Assembly: GCA_016717005.1 (NCBI GenBank)
Contig: JADJUF010000037.1
Coordinates: 806,001 to 870,000, forward strand
Reading direction: 5' to 3'
DNA: 64,000 bases
DNA from: Myxococcales bacterium
Lineage (GTDB): Bacteria > Myxococcota_A > Polyangia > Haliangiales > Haliangiaceae
Under the pieces are notes generated by a model. It did not search any database, had not been told where the DNA came from, and saw nothing but the letters and a program-made list of their open reading frames with translations. The translations under genes were made by a program, and so were the position numbers. This document shows, piece after piece, positions 55,115 through 63,245 of the stretch. Position 1 is the stretch's first letter. Each line of letters opens with the position of its first letter.

Positions 55115-55570
55115 TCAGGGGCGATGGCGGTCGGACGGCACGTACCCGCCGCGGAGGAACTGGTCGCGCAGGCGGTTGATGAGGTTCCAATGTGACCACG
55201 CACACATTGGTTCGAGCCCGCGACACTCCACGCGCGTCGCGGATCGCGAACTCCCATCGGCCTCGTGGATCTTGTAGCCGCGCGCGGTGTCACCGGTGAA
55301 CACCGGCGGCACGTCGGCGATCAAGAATGGCAGGCGGCCGATCCGGGTCGCCTCGACAAGGAATTCGTTCACCACGAACAAGACGCGGTAGATCCAGCCC
55401 TTCATGAGCTCGTCCGCGCTCGGGGCGGGGCTGCCGACGGGGACCGCGCCGTCGAGGATCGCCACATGGTTGTCCTCGAGCAGCTGCGCGATCGCGTCGT
55501 GGCGCGGGGTCAGGTGGATGGCGTAGAGGTCGCCGATGTTCCAGCGCGGGCGTCGTCGGGTCGGGGGCAT
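55115..55570 (-). CDS. Hypothetical protein, 151 aa, related to the C-terminal domain of the DUF4259 protein
   Basis: A 151-aa protein. Segments WNIGDLYAIHLTPRHDAIAQ, LLEDNHVAILDG, VLFVVNEFLVEAT, VECRGLEPMCAWSHW and RLRDQFLRGGYVP line up in order with WIAGQLLATALRP, MLESPYLAILGG, VLWVAKDAIAGW, ECVGVEYIVRWGA and RLRATFLGGGYVP of the divergent neighbour at 55634. So both carry one ~135-aa domain that I cannot name. ATG 55570; TATCCT about 40 nt upstream overlaps the neighbour's -10 box, so the two may share a promoter region. Confidence 0.65.
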   Translation of the reverse strand: MPPTRRRPRWNIGDLYAIHLTPRHDAIAQLLEDNHVAILDGAVPVGSPAPSADELMKGWIYRVLFVVNEFLVEATRIGRLPFLIADVPPVFTGDTARGYKIHEADGSSRSATRVECRGLEPMCAWSHWNLINRLRDQFLRGGYVPSDRHRP

Positions 55571-55621
55571 GATGGGTTCGATGTCTTGCGGCGGCGACTT
55601 CTCGGCGCGCGGCGCGCAGGA

Positions 55622-55627
55622 TAGCGT
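55622..55627 (+). promoter_or_regulatory. -10 box TAGCGT for the DUF4259 gene
   Basis: TAGCGT, 6 nt before GTG 55634. It overlaps a minus-strand TATCCT that may serve the divergent gene. Confidence 0.55.
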
Positions 55628-55633
55628 GGCGCC

Positions 55634-56761
55634 GTGGGCACCTGGCAACTGGGACCGTTCGACAACGACGGCGCGGCGGACTTCCTGGCCGAGGCGGAGG
55701 AGGCGCCCGGGCGATCGGTCACCAGCGCGCTGCGCGCGGTGGCGTCGGCCAAGGCCAGCGACGAGATCGACGTCGATGCCGGCAGCGCGACGTGGGCGGC
55801 GTGCGATCTGGTGGCGCTGGCGTTCGGGCGGCCGGGGACGACGGCGCCACCGCCGGACGTCGCCGCCCTGGCGGCGCGGATCAAGCCGACCGAGGCGATG
55901 CGCGAGCGCGCCCTCGCGGCGCTCGATCGCGTCGCGGATGTGCGCCGGTCCGAGCTGGCGCAGCTGTGGGCCGAGGGCGCCCAGGCGAAGGCGTTCCGGG
56001 CCGAGCTGAAGAAGCTGCGGGCGCGGCTGGTCGACGCCGCGTCGGGCCCTCCGCCCAAGGCGCGCGCGCCGAGACCGCCGCCGCCGCCGGCGCCGCCGTG
56101 GATCGCGGGGCAGCTGCTCGCCACGGCGCTGCGACCTGGCTGCTGGGTGGTCGCGCAGATGCTGGAGTCGCCGTACCTCGCGATCCTCGGCGGCACGTCG
56201 AAGGCGCAGCCGACCCCTGCGAAGGTGGCCCGCACAGCCCGCACGCCCGAGGTGCTCGCGGTCCTGTGGGTGGCGAAGGACGCGATCGCCGGCTGGACGC
56301 CGCTCGGCGTCGCCGCGCCGCTCGCCGCGCCGCGCCCGCTGTACTCGCAGGAGTACCCGCCGTCGTACCAGTGCACGCTGTACTTCCCCGACGGCAGCGT
56401 CCGCGACGTCCCCGGCCGCGAGTGCGTCGGCGTCGAGTACATCGTGCGCTGGGGCGCGGTCGACCTCGACGAGCGCCTGCGCGCCACGTTCCTCGGCGGC
56501 GGCTACGTGCCGCACCTCGCGTACCGGCTGCGCTCCCCTGACGATCCGCCGCCGACGTCGGTGGCGATGGGCCGCCGGCGCGGCCGAGCGGGCCGCCGTC
56601 GTCGTCGGCGATCTGCGCGTCGACGATGGGATCCGGGTGAGCTGCTCATCGGCTCCGGCTCCGGCTCATGGGGGCTGGCGGGCTGCGGCGAGCTGTGGAA
56701 GAGGTCGCGCCGAGCGATGGCTTCGGCGACCACCGCGCCGTGGCCAGTCAGAGTCTCGTAG
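55634..56761 (+). CDS. DUF4259 protein with a second domain
   Basis: The N-terminus MGTWQLGPFDNDGAADFLAE is the hallmark of DUF4259 (about 110 aa here). After a Pro-rich linker (APRPPPPPAPPW) comes the domain shared with the 55115 protein (about residues 155-300). The last ~75 residues (after SPDDPPP) are Arg/Ser-rich and unlike the rest, so a frameshift near 56560 or a start of non-coding DNA is likely; the natural C-terminus may be about residue 300. DUF4259 proteins occur near toxins and may act as immunity proteins, though this is not proven. Confidence 0.75.
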   Translation: MGTWQLGPFDNDGAADFLAEAEEAPGRSVTSALRAVASAKASDEIDVDAGSATWAACDLVALAFGRPGTTAPPPDVAALAARIKPTEAMRERALAALDRVADVRRSELAQLWAEGAQAKAFRAELKKLRARLVDAASGPPPKARAPRPPPPPAPPWIAGQLLATALRPGCWVVAQMLESPYLAILGGTSKAQPTPAKVARTARTPEVLAVLWVAKDAIAGWTPLGVAAPLAAPRPLYSQEYPPSYQCTLYFPDGSVRDVPGRECVGVEYIVRWGAVDLDERLRATFLGGGYVPHLAYRLRSPDDPPPTSVAMGRRRGRAGRRRRRRSARRRWDPGELLIGSGSGSWGLAGCGELWKRSRRAMASATTAPWPVRVS

Positions 56762-56893
56762 CGAACCTGGACGACCTGATCGAACATCCTCGTTTGGTCG
56801 TCGCGCTGGTTGTGACGCTCGAGATCCAGCTCTGCAGGGTACGCGATGCACAGGGTGACGTCGTCCACCCAGCGCGCCTGGACCCGACGACCG
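56600..56893 (-). CDS. Probable gene fragment
   Basis: The minus-strand frame reads QARWVDDVTLCIAYPAELDL and MFDQVVQVRYETLTGHG, a natural-looking beta-rich segment ending in a Glu/Pro/Ser tail. No start is seen: upstream is the dispersed repeat. It overlaps the doubtful end of the DUF4259 gene, which supports that end being elsewhere. Confidence 0.4.
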
Positions 56894-56894
56894 G

Positions 56895-57095
56895 GTGGCA
56901 GCCGATCGGATCCGGGGGCGCCGCAACGCCCGCCGGCCCACGCCGCGGCCCGAGGCCCGGGATCCGGGTCGCAGCCAACCGGATCGGGCCAACCGGATCG
57001 GCGGGATCCCCCTGATCCGGGTCGCAGCCACCCGGTCGAGGGGCCACCCGGTCGAGGGGCCACCCGGTCGAGGCGCCACCCGGTCGAGGGTGTGC
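56895..57095. repeat. Dispersed repeat cluster with GGCCACCCGGTCGAGG units
   Basis: GGATCCGGGTCGCAGCCAACC (about 56960), CGGATCGG twice, CTGATCCGGGTCGCAGCCACC (about 57013), then CCACCCGGTCGAGG four times (57029-57085). No gene. Confidence 0.9.
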
Positions 57096-57136
57096 TCGCA
57101 GGGTGTGCTCGCTGTTCCACGGAGGCACGATCCAGA

Positions 57137-58057
57137 TCAGAGCGCTTCGACGGTGATGCGATCGCCATCGCGTCGCGCGATCTCGAGACGCTCGGGATCG
57201 AGGGCGAGCGCCGGACGTCGGATCACGTCGCCCGAGGCGCGCGACACGATGTCGACTTGGCCCGCGTGCGCGAGCACGATCCGCTGCCCATCGCCTCCGA
57301 TGGTGAGGTCGCCCGCCAGGGTGAGTTGCAGTGGGATCCGCACCACCGAGCCATCGCGCGGGTCGTGGACCGCGACGCCGCGGAACGCCTCGCTCGGATC
57401 CGGATCGTCATCGGGCTCCCACTCGGGGTCGCGGAAGATCGCGACCTGGCTCGCGCCCACGGGACCGGCCGCGAGCTGGTACCCCCATTCGCGCAAGCCC
57501 GGTCCCTGGGTCAGCGCCATCTGGATCGCCTGGTCCTCGGCGAGCGCATGGTCGCCAGGCACCACGACCACCGTGTCGTATTGCTCGCCGTCGCCGTGGC
57601 CGCGCACCGCCAGCCACCGACCGGCGAGGCTTGCGACCCGGTGCACGTGGAACCAGGTCCATCCGGTGATCGACAGCCATCCGCACGGGCGCCCGTCGAT
57701 CAGATCGTGGATCTCCAGCTTGCCATCCCGCCGGGCCACGAAGCCGTACGCCCGGTCGCCGAGCGTGGCGAGCCCTCCCGACAGGCTGTGTCGTCGGTCT
57801 GCTCCGACCAGGTCCAGCGCAGGCGTCATCCCGTCGGTGCGCCAGACCCGGATCCGGCGTCCCTGGTCACCCCAAGCCGCGAGCCAGCGCGCGTCGGAGG
57901 TCAGCTCCACCCGGTCGAGCGGCCACTCGACCGGCAGGCGCACCCGCGTACCGTCGAGCCAGCAACCCACGCCGTCAGGCTCCGGCCAGGCCAGCACCTG
58001 ATGGCGGAGGACCACCCCCGTGTCGGGCACGGTCGCCGCGGCGAGGTCGGCGCTCAC
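57137..58057 (-). CDS. Beta-propeller protein, candidate immunity or partner of the toxin
   Basis: A 306-aa protein from GTG 58057, overlapping the toxin stop by 4 bases (GTGA), so it is translated together with it. It is built of ~45-residue beta units (RWLAAWGDQGRRIRVWRTDG, RAYGFVARRDGKLEIHDLID, RWLAVRGHGDGEQYDTVVVV, DLTIGGDGQRIVLAHAG), i.e. a WD40-like propeller. No signal. Position and coupling are those of an immunity gene after a polymorphic toxin; an accessory or chaperone role is equally possible. Confidence 0.75.
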   Translation of the reverse strand: MSADLAAATVPDTGVVLRHQVLAWPEPDGVGCWLDGTRVRLPVEWPLDRVELTSDARWLAAWGDQGRRIRVWRTDGMTPALDLVGADRRHSLSGGLATLGDRAYGFVARRDGKLEIHDLIDGRPCGWLSITGWTWFHVHRVASLAGRWLAVRGHGDGEQYDTVVVVPGDHALAEDQAIQMALTQGPGLREWGYQLAAGPVGASQVAIFRDPEWEPDDDPDPSEAFRGVAVHDPRDGSVVRIPLQLTLAGDLTIGGDGQRIVLAHAGQVDIVSRASGDVIRRPALALDPERLEIARRDGDRITVEAL

Positions 58058-61000
58058 TTGCACCCCATCGACTTGGGGGTCGCCTTCTCGTCGGGCGTGC
58101 TGGCATTGATGCCGTCGACGGCGCGACGGATCCCCGTCTCGCTGAGGCCTTTCGGCTGCGCCGACGTCGGCTCCAGGTCGGACGGTTGCGGCGACGCGGG
58201 CCGCGCGCTTCCGTGCTGCAAGCGCCCCGCCATCGGGCCGTTCCCGGGCGTGACCTCGACCTCGATACCCTGCGACGCCAGCTGCTCCGCCGTGTAGCCC
58301 TTGTGTGCGTCGCTCGAGGAGCGCCCGTCGATGTTCTTGCGGATCTTGAACATGTCTTTGACGTCGTGCTCGTTCTCGGTTTTCCACAGCGACACGCCGT
58401 CGGTGTCGCCTGCCCGGAAGCTAGCCTTGTTCCCGAAAAGCCACCACAGCGGTCGCTCGAAGTTCGGGTTGGCATTGTGGACCAAGACTGGCGTGCCGTC
58501 GCCGACGAAGTAGGTCGAGACCTCGGCGACGTGGAAGTTGAAGGTGGCGACGTCCTCGGCGGTGTGCTCGTCGGTGAGCGCCGCGATGGCAGCGAGCCCG
58601 CCGGTGGCAGTCCTCAACACGTCCCCCTCCGCGAGATCACGCGCCGCGACCCAGCCGTGGTCGACCACAAAGAAGCGGTGGTTGAGGGTGGCGGTGATCG
58701 TCGTGTCCCCAGCCACGATGTGGCGCAGCTCGCGCGCGTGGCCGCGGTACACGTTGAGCACCTCGTACGCCCGTCGCGAGCCCGGGCGCTCGGGGTCCTC
58801 GGCGAGGACCCACACGCCCACCTCGATGCGCTCGATGGGACGCGGGCCCTCGCCCGTCAGGACGCTGGTGCCGGCGACGAAGCAGGGCTGCAACTCGCCG
58901 AGCCGCGCCGTCACCTCCTGCTGCGCGGCCTGGGCACGTGCTGCGGCGTCGGCGGCCACCTCTCCCGCGTATGGATTGGCGTCGCAATCGCGCGCCAGGG
59001 TCTTGCCGTGCCGCCCGCTGAAGTCCAAGTGGCCGTCGGCATCGCGCGGCAGCGGCTCCGGCTGCGGGCCAGGCCGCTGGACGCCGACGTCCGTGGCCTC
59101 CCGGTGTGGCTGGTTCGGCTTGCCGGGCTCGGGAGGCTTCGGGCCGGGGTCGGGCGGCTTGGGCTCGCCGCTGCCGGACTCGGCGGACTTGGGGCCCGGC
59201 TCAGGCGGCTTGGGCTCGCCACTGCCGGACTCGACCGGGCCCTGCTGCCCCGCTCCCTGGGGCTCGTCCGGGCGCGGCGCGCTGGGCGGCGGCTTCTGGT
59301 CGAGGTCGGCCTGGTCGCGGGCGCGCTGTTCCTGCGCGCGCTTCTTCGCGAGGGTCGCCCTGGCCTTGTCGATGTCGCCCTTGGCCCCAGCCAGGGCTTC
59401 GCGCGCCTCCGATGCATGGCCGTGCTCCTCGAGGAACTTCTTGCCGTCGCGGTAGCTCTTGATCCGCTTGGAGGCCTTGGCGACGCCCCAGGTCGCCGCC
59501 CACAGCAGCAGCTTGGCGGCGTCGCCGACGATGGTCGTCGCCATCATCGCCGACGCGTGCTCCATGTCGACCACCGACTTCGCGCGGATGGCGGCCTTGA
59601 GGGTGTCGACCACCTCGCCGAGCATCACGACCGCGTCGAGCCCGAACTCGATCAGCAGCACGACGTCGAGCGCGACGTTCACGCCGGGGATCTGTTGCAG
59701 GATCAGGATACCGACGGCCGTGGCGATCATCTTGACCGCGTCGGCCTTGATGGCGTTCCAGACCTCCCGGCCCGCGGCGCTGAGGTAGCCGCGTTCGTGG
59801 GCCCACGTCAGGGCCCGCGTGATCGAGTCGGCGGACGCCGCCCCGGCGAGGCGGGCGTCGAGCTTGGCGAGCTCGGTTTGGTACGCCTCGACGCCGTCGA
59901 GCGGCCACGTGGCGGCGACGCCGCCGCCGCCGAACGAATAGAGGCCAGCGCCGACGGTCCAGCTCAGGACGCGGATGAACTTGCGCGCCACGGTGGCGGG
60001 GTCCGCGCCGGCCTGCTGCACGAACTGCAACGCCGCCTGCAGCTCGGCGAACTTGGCGCGCTGTTGCTTGTAGTACGGCCTGGTGACCACGAGCTCGCCG
60101 GCCCGGATCTGCCGGACCTGATCGGCGAGGTCGCGCTCGTGCTCGAGCACGGCGCCGTAGTGCGCGGCGAGCCGCAGCCACGAGGCCATCGCCGCGGCGT
60201 AGCGATCGGTGGGCTCGCTGGAGCCGGCGGCCAGGCGGCGGTAGTTCAGGACGTCGCGGACCAGCCCGTCGGCATCGAGCTGGCGCGCCTGATCGAGCGT
60301 GAGAGGGAGCCCGCGCGCCCAGACGGTCGAGCCGATCGCTGCGACGCCGTCGAGGGCGCGGCTCCGCTCGGCCCGGTACGCGGTCTCGAGCTCCTTCAGG
60401 TTCGCGTCGATGCGCAGCTCCTGGGACATGCGCTCGGCCCAGGCCGCGGGGAAGCCACCGCCATCTTCCTCGAGGATCGTGTTGCGATCGCGACGAAACG
60501 TGAGGAAGCCCAGGGTCAGCCGCTCGTCGCGCGCGAGCTCCTGGCACTTGTCGATGAACGGAAACAGCACCGCGTCGTCATCGATATCGTCGGGGCGCAT
60601 CAGCGTCAGCAGCAAGACCAGGCGCGTGCCATACGCCCGCTCAGCCGGGACGTTCGACCGCTCGAGCTGCGCGGCGTTCTCGACCTCGGTGTCCAGCGTC
60701 TCCTCGTTGTCCTGCGGCGCGGGCTGCCGTTGCGCGACGGCCTGGGTGACGGGCGCCGGCGTGGTGGACGCCGGCCGCTCGACGGACAGGGCCGGGGCTG
60801 GGGCCGCGACCGCGCCGCTCGCGGCCCGCTGGCCGAGCGCATCGGCCTCTTGCTCCAGGCCGGGCGCGTCATTGATGGCGATGCCGCGCACCTGGCTCGT
60901 CACGGCGACGCGGCCCTGCCGCTGCTGGACGACATGGGCCAGCTCGTGGCCGATGAGCTCGCGACCCGCCTGCGACTCCGGATCGTACTGTCCCGGCGCC

Positions 61001-61614
61001 ATGTGCACCGAATTGCCTTCGGTATAGGCGCGGGCGCCGAGCGCGGCCGCCCGCGCCGAATCTGGGTGGATCAGCACGTCGCCGAAATCAGCGTGGAGCG
61101 CGCGCTCCATGATCGCGCGCACGGCGGGCGGGAGCGGTGTGCCGCTGGACGTGGACGGGAGCGCGCGCGGGTCGGCCGTGGTCTTGGCGTCGCGGAGGTC
61201 GCCCTTGGCCTGGATCGGCACGTGCAGACCGAAGGGGTCGTCAAGTGCGGCGAGGCGCCCCGCGCGGTGCGATGCCGACTTGCTGTCGATCTGCTCGTTC
61301 TGTGGCGGGTGCTCGGCCCCGTCGCGCTCCGGCCGTGGGCGAAAGCCCGCGGTCAGCGTGACCTTGCCGGGGTAGCGAGCCGGGCTGGGTGCGGTCTCCT
61401 CGGCCTCGTGTAGTGTCCCCCCAAAGTCAAGATACTCGCGCACCCGGGATTCGGGCAGTGCGGGCAGGCGAGTGACGGGGTCGTGGTCGACGGATGTGGC
61501 TCCGCGCGGACAGGCGCTCGCGTGGCTCACGAGGCGCAGCGGCCGCGCGGTGCGGTCCTCGCGCGAGGCGGACGCCTCGCACTGCGGTCCGCGCTGGTGG
61601 GAAGCAGAGCGCAT
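58054..61614 (-). CDS. DUF4157-HINT polymorphic toxin; 5' end interrupted by an insertion sequence
   Basis: The host part (58054-61408) codes about 1117 residues. In order: PGKVTLTAGF and LDDPFGLHV (shared N-terminal signature); a DUF4157 core (LHADFGDVLIHPDSARAAAL, ARAYTEGNSVHMAPGQYDP, RELIGHELAHVVQQRQG with HExxH); a long helical region; two hydrophobic segments (IATAVGILILQQIPGVNVAL and nearby); a Lys/Pro-rich linker; a HINT domain (CFVAGTSVLTGEGPRPIERI, ATLNHRFFVVDHGW, ending in PVLVHNAN); and a ~135-aa variable C-terminal toxin (FERPLWWLFGNKASF, NIDGRSSSDAHKGYTAEQLA). The HINT probably cleaves off the toxin. The IS at 61409 cut the 5' end; the frame now begins with ATG 61614 in the IS. 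Confidence 0.88.
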   Translation of the reverse strand: MRSASHQRGPQCEASASREDRTARPLRLVSHASACPRGATSVDHDPVTRLPALPESRVREYLDFGGTLHEAEETAPSPARYPGKVTLTAGFRPRPERDGAEHPPQNEQIDSKSASHRAGRLAALDDPFGLHVPIQAKGDLRDAKTTADPRALPSTSSGTPLPPAVRAIMERALHADFGDVLIHPDSARAAALGARAYTEGNSVHMAPGQYDPESQAGRELIGHELAHVVQQRQGRVAVTSQVRGIAINDAPGLEQEADALGQRAASGAVAAPAPALSVERPASTTPAPVTQAVAQRQPAPQDNEETLDTEVENAAQLERSNVPAERAYGTRLVLLLTLMRPDDIDDDAVLFPFIDKCQELARDERLTLGFLTFRRDRNTILEEDGGGFPAAWAERMSQELRIDANLKELETAYRAERSRALDGVAAIGSTVWARGLPLTLDQARQLDADGLVRDVLNYRRLAAGSSEPTDRYAAAMASWLRLAAHYGAVLEHERDLADQVRQIRAGELVVTRPYYKQQRAKFAELQAALQFVQQAGADPATVARKFIRVLSWTVGAGLYSFGGGGVAATWPLDGVEAYQTELAKLDARLAGAASADSITRALTWAHERGYLSAAGREVWNAIKADAVKMIATAVGILILQQIPGVNVALDVVLLIEFGLDAVVMLGEVVDTLKAAIRAKSVVDMEHASAMMATTIVGDAAKLLLWAATWGVAKASKRIKSYRDGKKFLEEHGHASEAREALAGAKGDIDKARATLAKKRAQEQRARDQADLDQKPPPSAPRPDEPQGAGQQGPVESGSGEPKPPEPGPKSAESGSGEPKPPDPGPKPPEPGKPNQPHREATDVGVQRPGPQPEPLPRDADGHLDFSGRHGKTLARDCDANPYAGEVAADAAARAQAAQQEVTARLGELQPCFVAGTSVLTGEGPRPIERIEVGVWVLAEDPERPGSRRAYEVLNVYRGHARELRHIVAGDTTITATLNHRFFVVDHGWVAARDLAEGDVLRTATGGLAAIAALTDEHTAEDVATFNFHVAEVSTYFVGDGTPVLVHNANPNFERPLWWLFGNKASFRAGDTDGVSLWKTENEHDVKDMFKIRKNIDGRSSSDAHKGYTAEQLASQGIEVEVTPGNGPMAGRLQHGSARPASPQPSDLEPTSAQPKGLSETGIRRAVDGINASTPDEKATPKSMGCK
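61392..61408. repeat. 17-bp direct repeat, left of the insertion sequence
   Basis: CGGTCTCCTCGGCCTCG, identical to the copy at 63047. Joining the flanks at one copy restores an open toxin frame. Confidence 0.9.
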
Positions 61615-61617
61615 GGG

Positions 61618-62544
61618 TCAGGCGGCGACGGCGGCGGCGACGGCGGTGACGAGCACGAGGGGCACGGCCAAGCGCTCGGTGCGCCGCTCGAGTGGGGTCT
61701 GCCAGTTGAGCGCCTGATGCGGACGCCTGGTGTTGTAGTGCTCGAGCCACGGCGTGATGGCCGCGCGCAGCTCGTCGGCGCTCTCCCAGTCCTGGAGCCA
61801 GATGAGCTCCTCCTTGAGGGTGCGGATGAAACGCTCGACGACGGCGTTGCCGGTCGGGCGGCCGACGGGCGCGTAGGTGTGGAGCAGGCCCCAGCGCGTG
61901 CACAGCGCCTCGCAGTCGGCGCCGGTGTACTGCGGCCCGTGGTCCGTGCGCAGCTCGACGCCGTCGGGCACGTTCGCTGGCGTGCCGAACGCCGCGACCA
62001 GCTTGGTCTCGACGGAGGCCAGCACCGCCGGGCCGTGCTGGTCCTTGGTCACCTCGATGACGGTGGTCCGGTCGCCGCAGTCGATGGTCGGCACCAGCGC
62101 GACGACGCCGTCGCGGCGCGTCCAGACGGTCGTGAGGTCCGTCGCGATGCGCCGGTTGGGCTCGGGCACCATGACGTGCCCACGCGGCGTCTCGCCGGGC
62201 TCACGGTCACGCGCGAGGACGAGGTCGTGCGCGCGCATGATGGCGTGGACCCGCCGACGGGAGACCCGCAGGCCCTCCCGGCGCAGCGTCGCCCAGACCT
62301 TGCGCACGCCCCAGGCCCGGGCGGTGTCCCGCGCGAGGACGTCGCGGATGCGCTCCAGCACGACGGCGGCGACGGTGTAGCGCGGGCGCCGCGGCAGCGG
62401 GATGACGGCGGCGGTCGCCACGGCGGCCGACGCGCCCTCGCCGCGCTGTCGGCGTGCCTCGGCGTAGAACGCGGCGCGCGACAGGTGGAACGTCGCGCAC
62501 AGCAGCGACACGCTGGCTTCACCCGCGACGGTCATGCGGCTCAT
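61618..62544 (-). CDS. IS3-family transposase OrfB (DDE integrase core)
   Basis: A 308-aa protein: HTH_21-type N-terminal part (ERIRDVLARDTARAWGVRKV) and an rve integrase core with Asp in IATDLTTVW, Asp in ELRTDHGPQYTG and Glu in GNAVVERFIRTLKEE, the complete DDE triad. The end YNTRRPHQALNWQTPLERR is typical. Its ATG overlaps orfA's TGA (ATGA), so it is translated by coupling. No A6G-like slippery run is seen at the junction. Confidence 0.93.
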   Translation of the reverse strand: MSRMTVAGEASVSLLCATFHLSRAAFYAEARRQRGEGASAAVATAAVIPLPRRPRYTVAAVVLERIRDVLARDTARAWGVRKVWATLRREGLRVSRRRVHAIMRAHDLVLARDREPGETPRGHVMVPEPNRRIATDLTTVWTRRDGVVALVPTIDCGDRTTVIEVTKDQHGPAVLASVETKLVAAFGTPANVPDGVELRTDHGPQYTGADCEALCTRWGLLHTYAPVGRPTGNAVVERFIRTLKEELIWLQDWESADELRAAITPWLEHYNTRRPHQALNWQTPLERRTERLAVPLVLVTAVAAAVAA

Positions 62545-62951
62545 CGCCTGGACCTCGCGGGCACGGTAGGGCGCTTCTCACGCTCCGCCTCGAGCGCGTT
62601 CTCGAGGAGGCACTTCTGGATGGAGAGCGTCGTGACGACCTTCTCGAGGTCGCGCGTCTTGCGCTCCAGCTCGAGTTCGGCGGCCGTCTTGCCGCTGCCG
62701 CGCCGCAGCGCCTGCTCGACGCCAACGAGCGCATCCTGGCGCCAGCCCTCGACGGTCGCGGCGTGCACGCCCAGCCGGCGCGCGATCTGGTCGACGGTCG
62801 CCTTGCCGGCCATCAGCTCGAGCACGGCCTGCTGCCGCTCCTCGACGGTACGCCGTCCGGGCCGGGCGCGAACGTCCGCGCCGGCGGGCTCGTTTGCGTC
62901 GGCACCCGCAGGGACCGAGGACGACGGGGTGACGGGGTTCTTCTCGTTCAT
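62541..62951 (-). CDS. IS3-family OrfA (HTH)
   Basis: A 136-aa protein with a helix-turn-helix (ELMAGKATVDQIARRLGVHA, ATVEGWRQDAL) and a C-terminal leucine-rich coiled coil (LELERKTRDLEKVVTTLSIQ). It binds IS ends and complements OrfB. The ~35-residue Ala/Pro-rich N-terminus is unusual for OrfA. Start ATG 62951 (another Met 6 codons earlier). Confidence 0.9.
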   Translation of the reverse strand: MNEKNPVTPSSSVPAGADANEPAGADVRARPGRRTVEERQQAVLELMAGKATVDQIARRLGVHAATVEGWRQDALVGVEQALRRGSGKTAAELELERKTRDLEKVVTTLSIQKCLLENALEAEREKRPTVPARSRR

Positions 62952-63046
62952 ACGACGGGGGCGTCTCACGTGGCGTTGTCCACTACCCGAACCGCGGGGG
63001 ATTTCCAGTTCCTGGAAGTGTCAACCTCTCGACGGGGAACACTGTA

Positions 63047-63063
63047 CGGTCTCCTCGGCCTCG
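63047..63063. repeat. 17-bp direct repeat, right of the insertion sequence
   Basis: The second copy of CGGTCTCCTCGGCCTCG. Confidence 0.9.
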
Positions 63064-63095
63064 GCCTCGGGCCGGTCAAACCGATGCGACCTCAC
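63064..63095 (-). pseudogene. Detached 5' end of the toxin gene
   Basis: From GTG 63095 the minus strand reads MRSHRFDRPEAEAEET, the last residues lying in the direct repeat and matching the frame that continues as EAEETAPSPARYPGK on the far side of the IS. Compare MSFDRASREQ of the 38902 gene. It is now cut from the rest by 1638 bp. Confidence 0.6.
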
Positions 63096-63245
63096 GTGCG
63101 GCTCGACCGGCAGGCGGTCAGGCCCCGCGGATCGGGCCAGGTTCGGCGTCGCATGCCCCGCTATCGGCCGCGGTGGGGCCCGGTTTGCTTGCGGGGCGGC
63201 GTTTTCTTACCGCCAGCGCTCGTCGCTTACCGGTCCTGGTAGCGG

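Larger units (their letters stand above)
61409..63046 (-). mobile_element. IS3-family insertion sequence, 1638 bp
   Basis: Bounded by TGTAGTGT at the left and ACACTGTA at the right (imperfect inverted ends, continuing TCCCC or CCCC), and by a 17-bp direct repeat outside. It carries orfA (62541-62951) and orfB (61618-62544) on the minus strand. Between orfB's stop and the left end lie ~205 bp that are open in the toxin frame. The ends are weak matches, so the exact borders should be taken as those given by the direct repeats. Confidence 0.85.

Noticed and set aside
58186..61413. 1075-aa plus-strand open frame
   Set aside because: Antisense of the DUF4157-HINT toxin; no recognisable domain, biased composition.
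62530..62560. Programmed -1 frameshift between orfA and orfB as in many IS3 elements
   Set aside because: No A-rich slippery sequence is present; the ATGA overlap suggests coupling instead.
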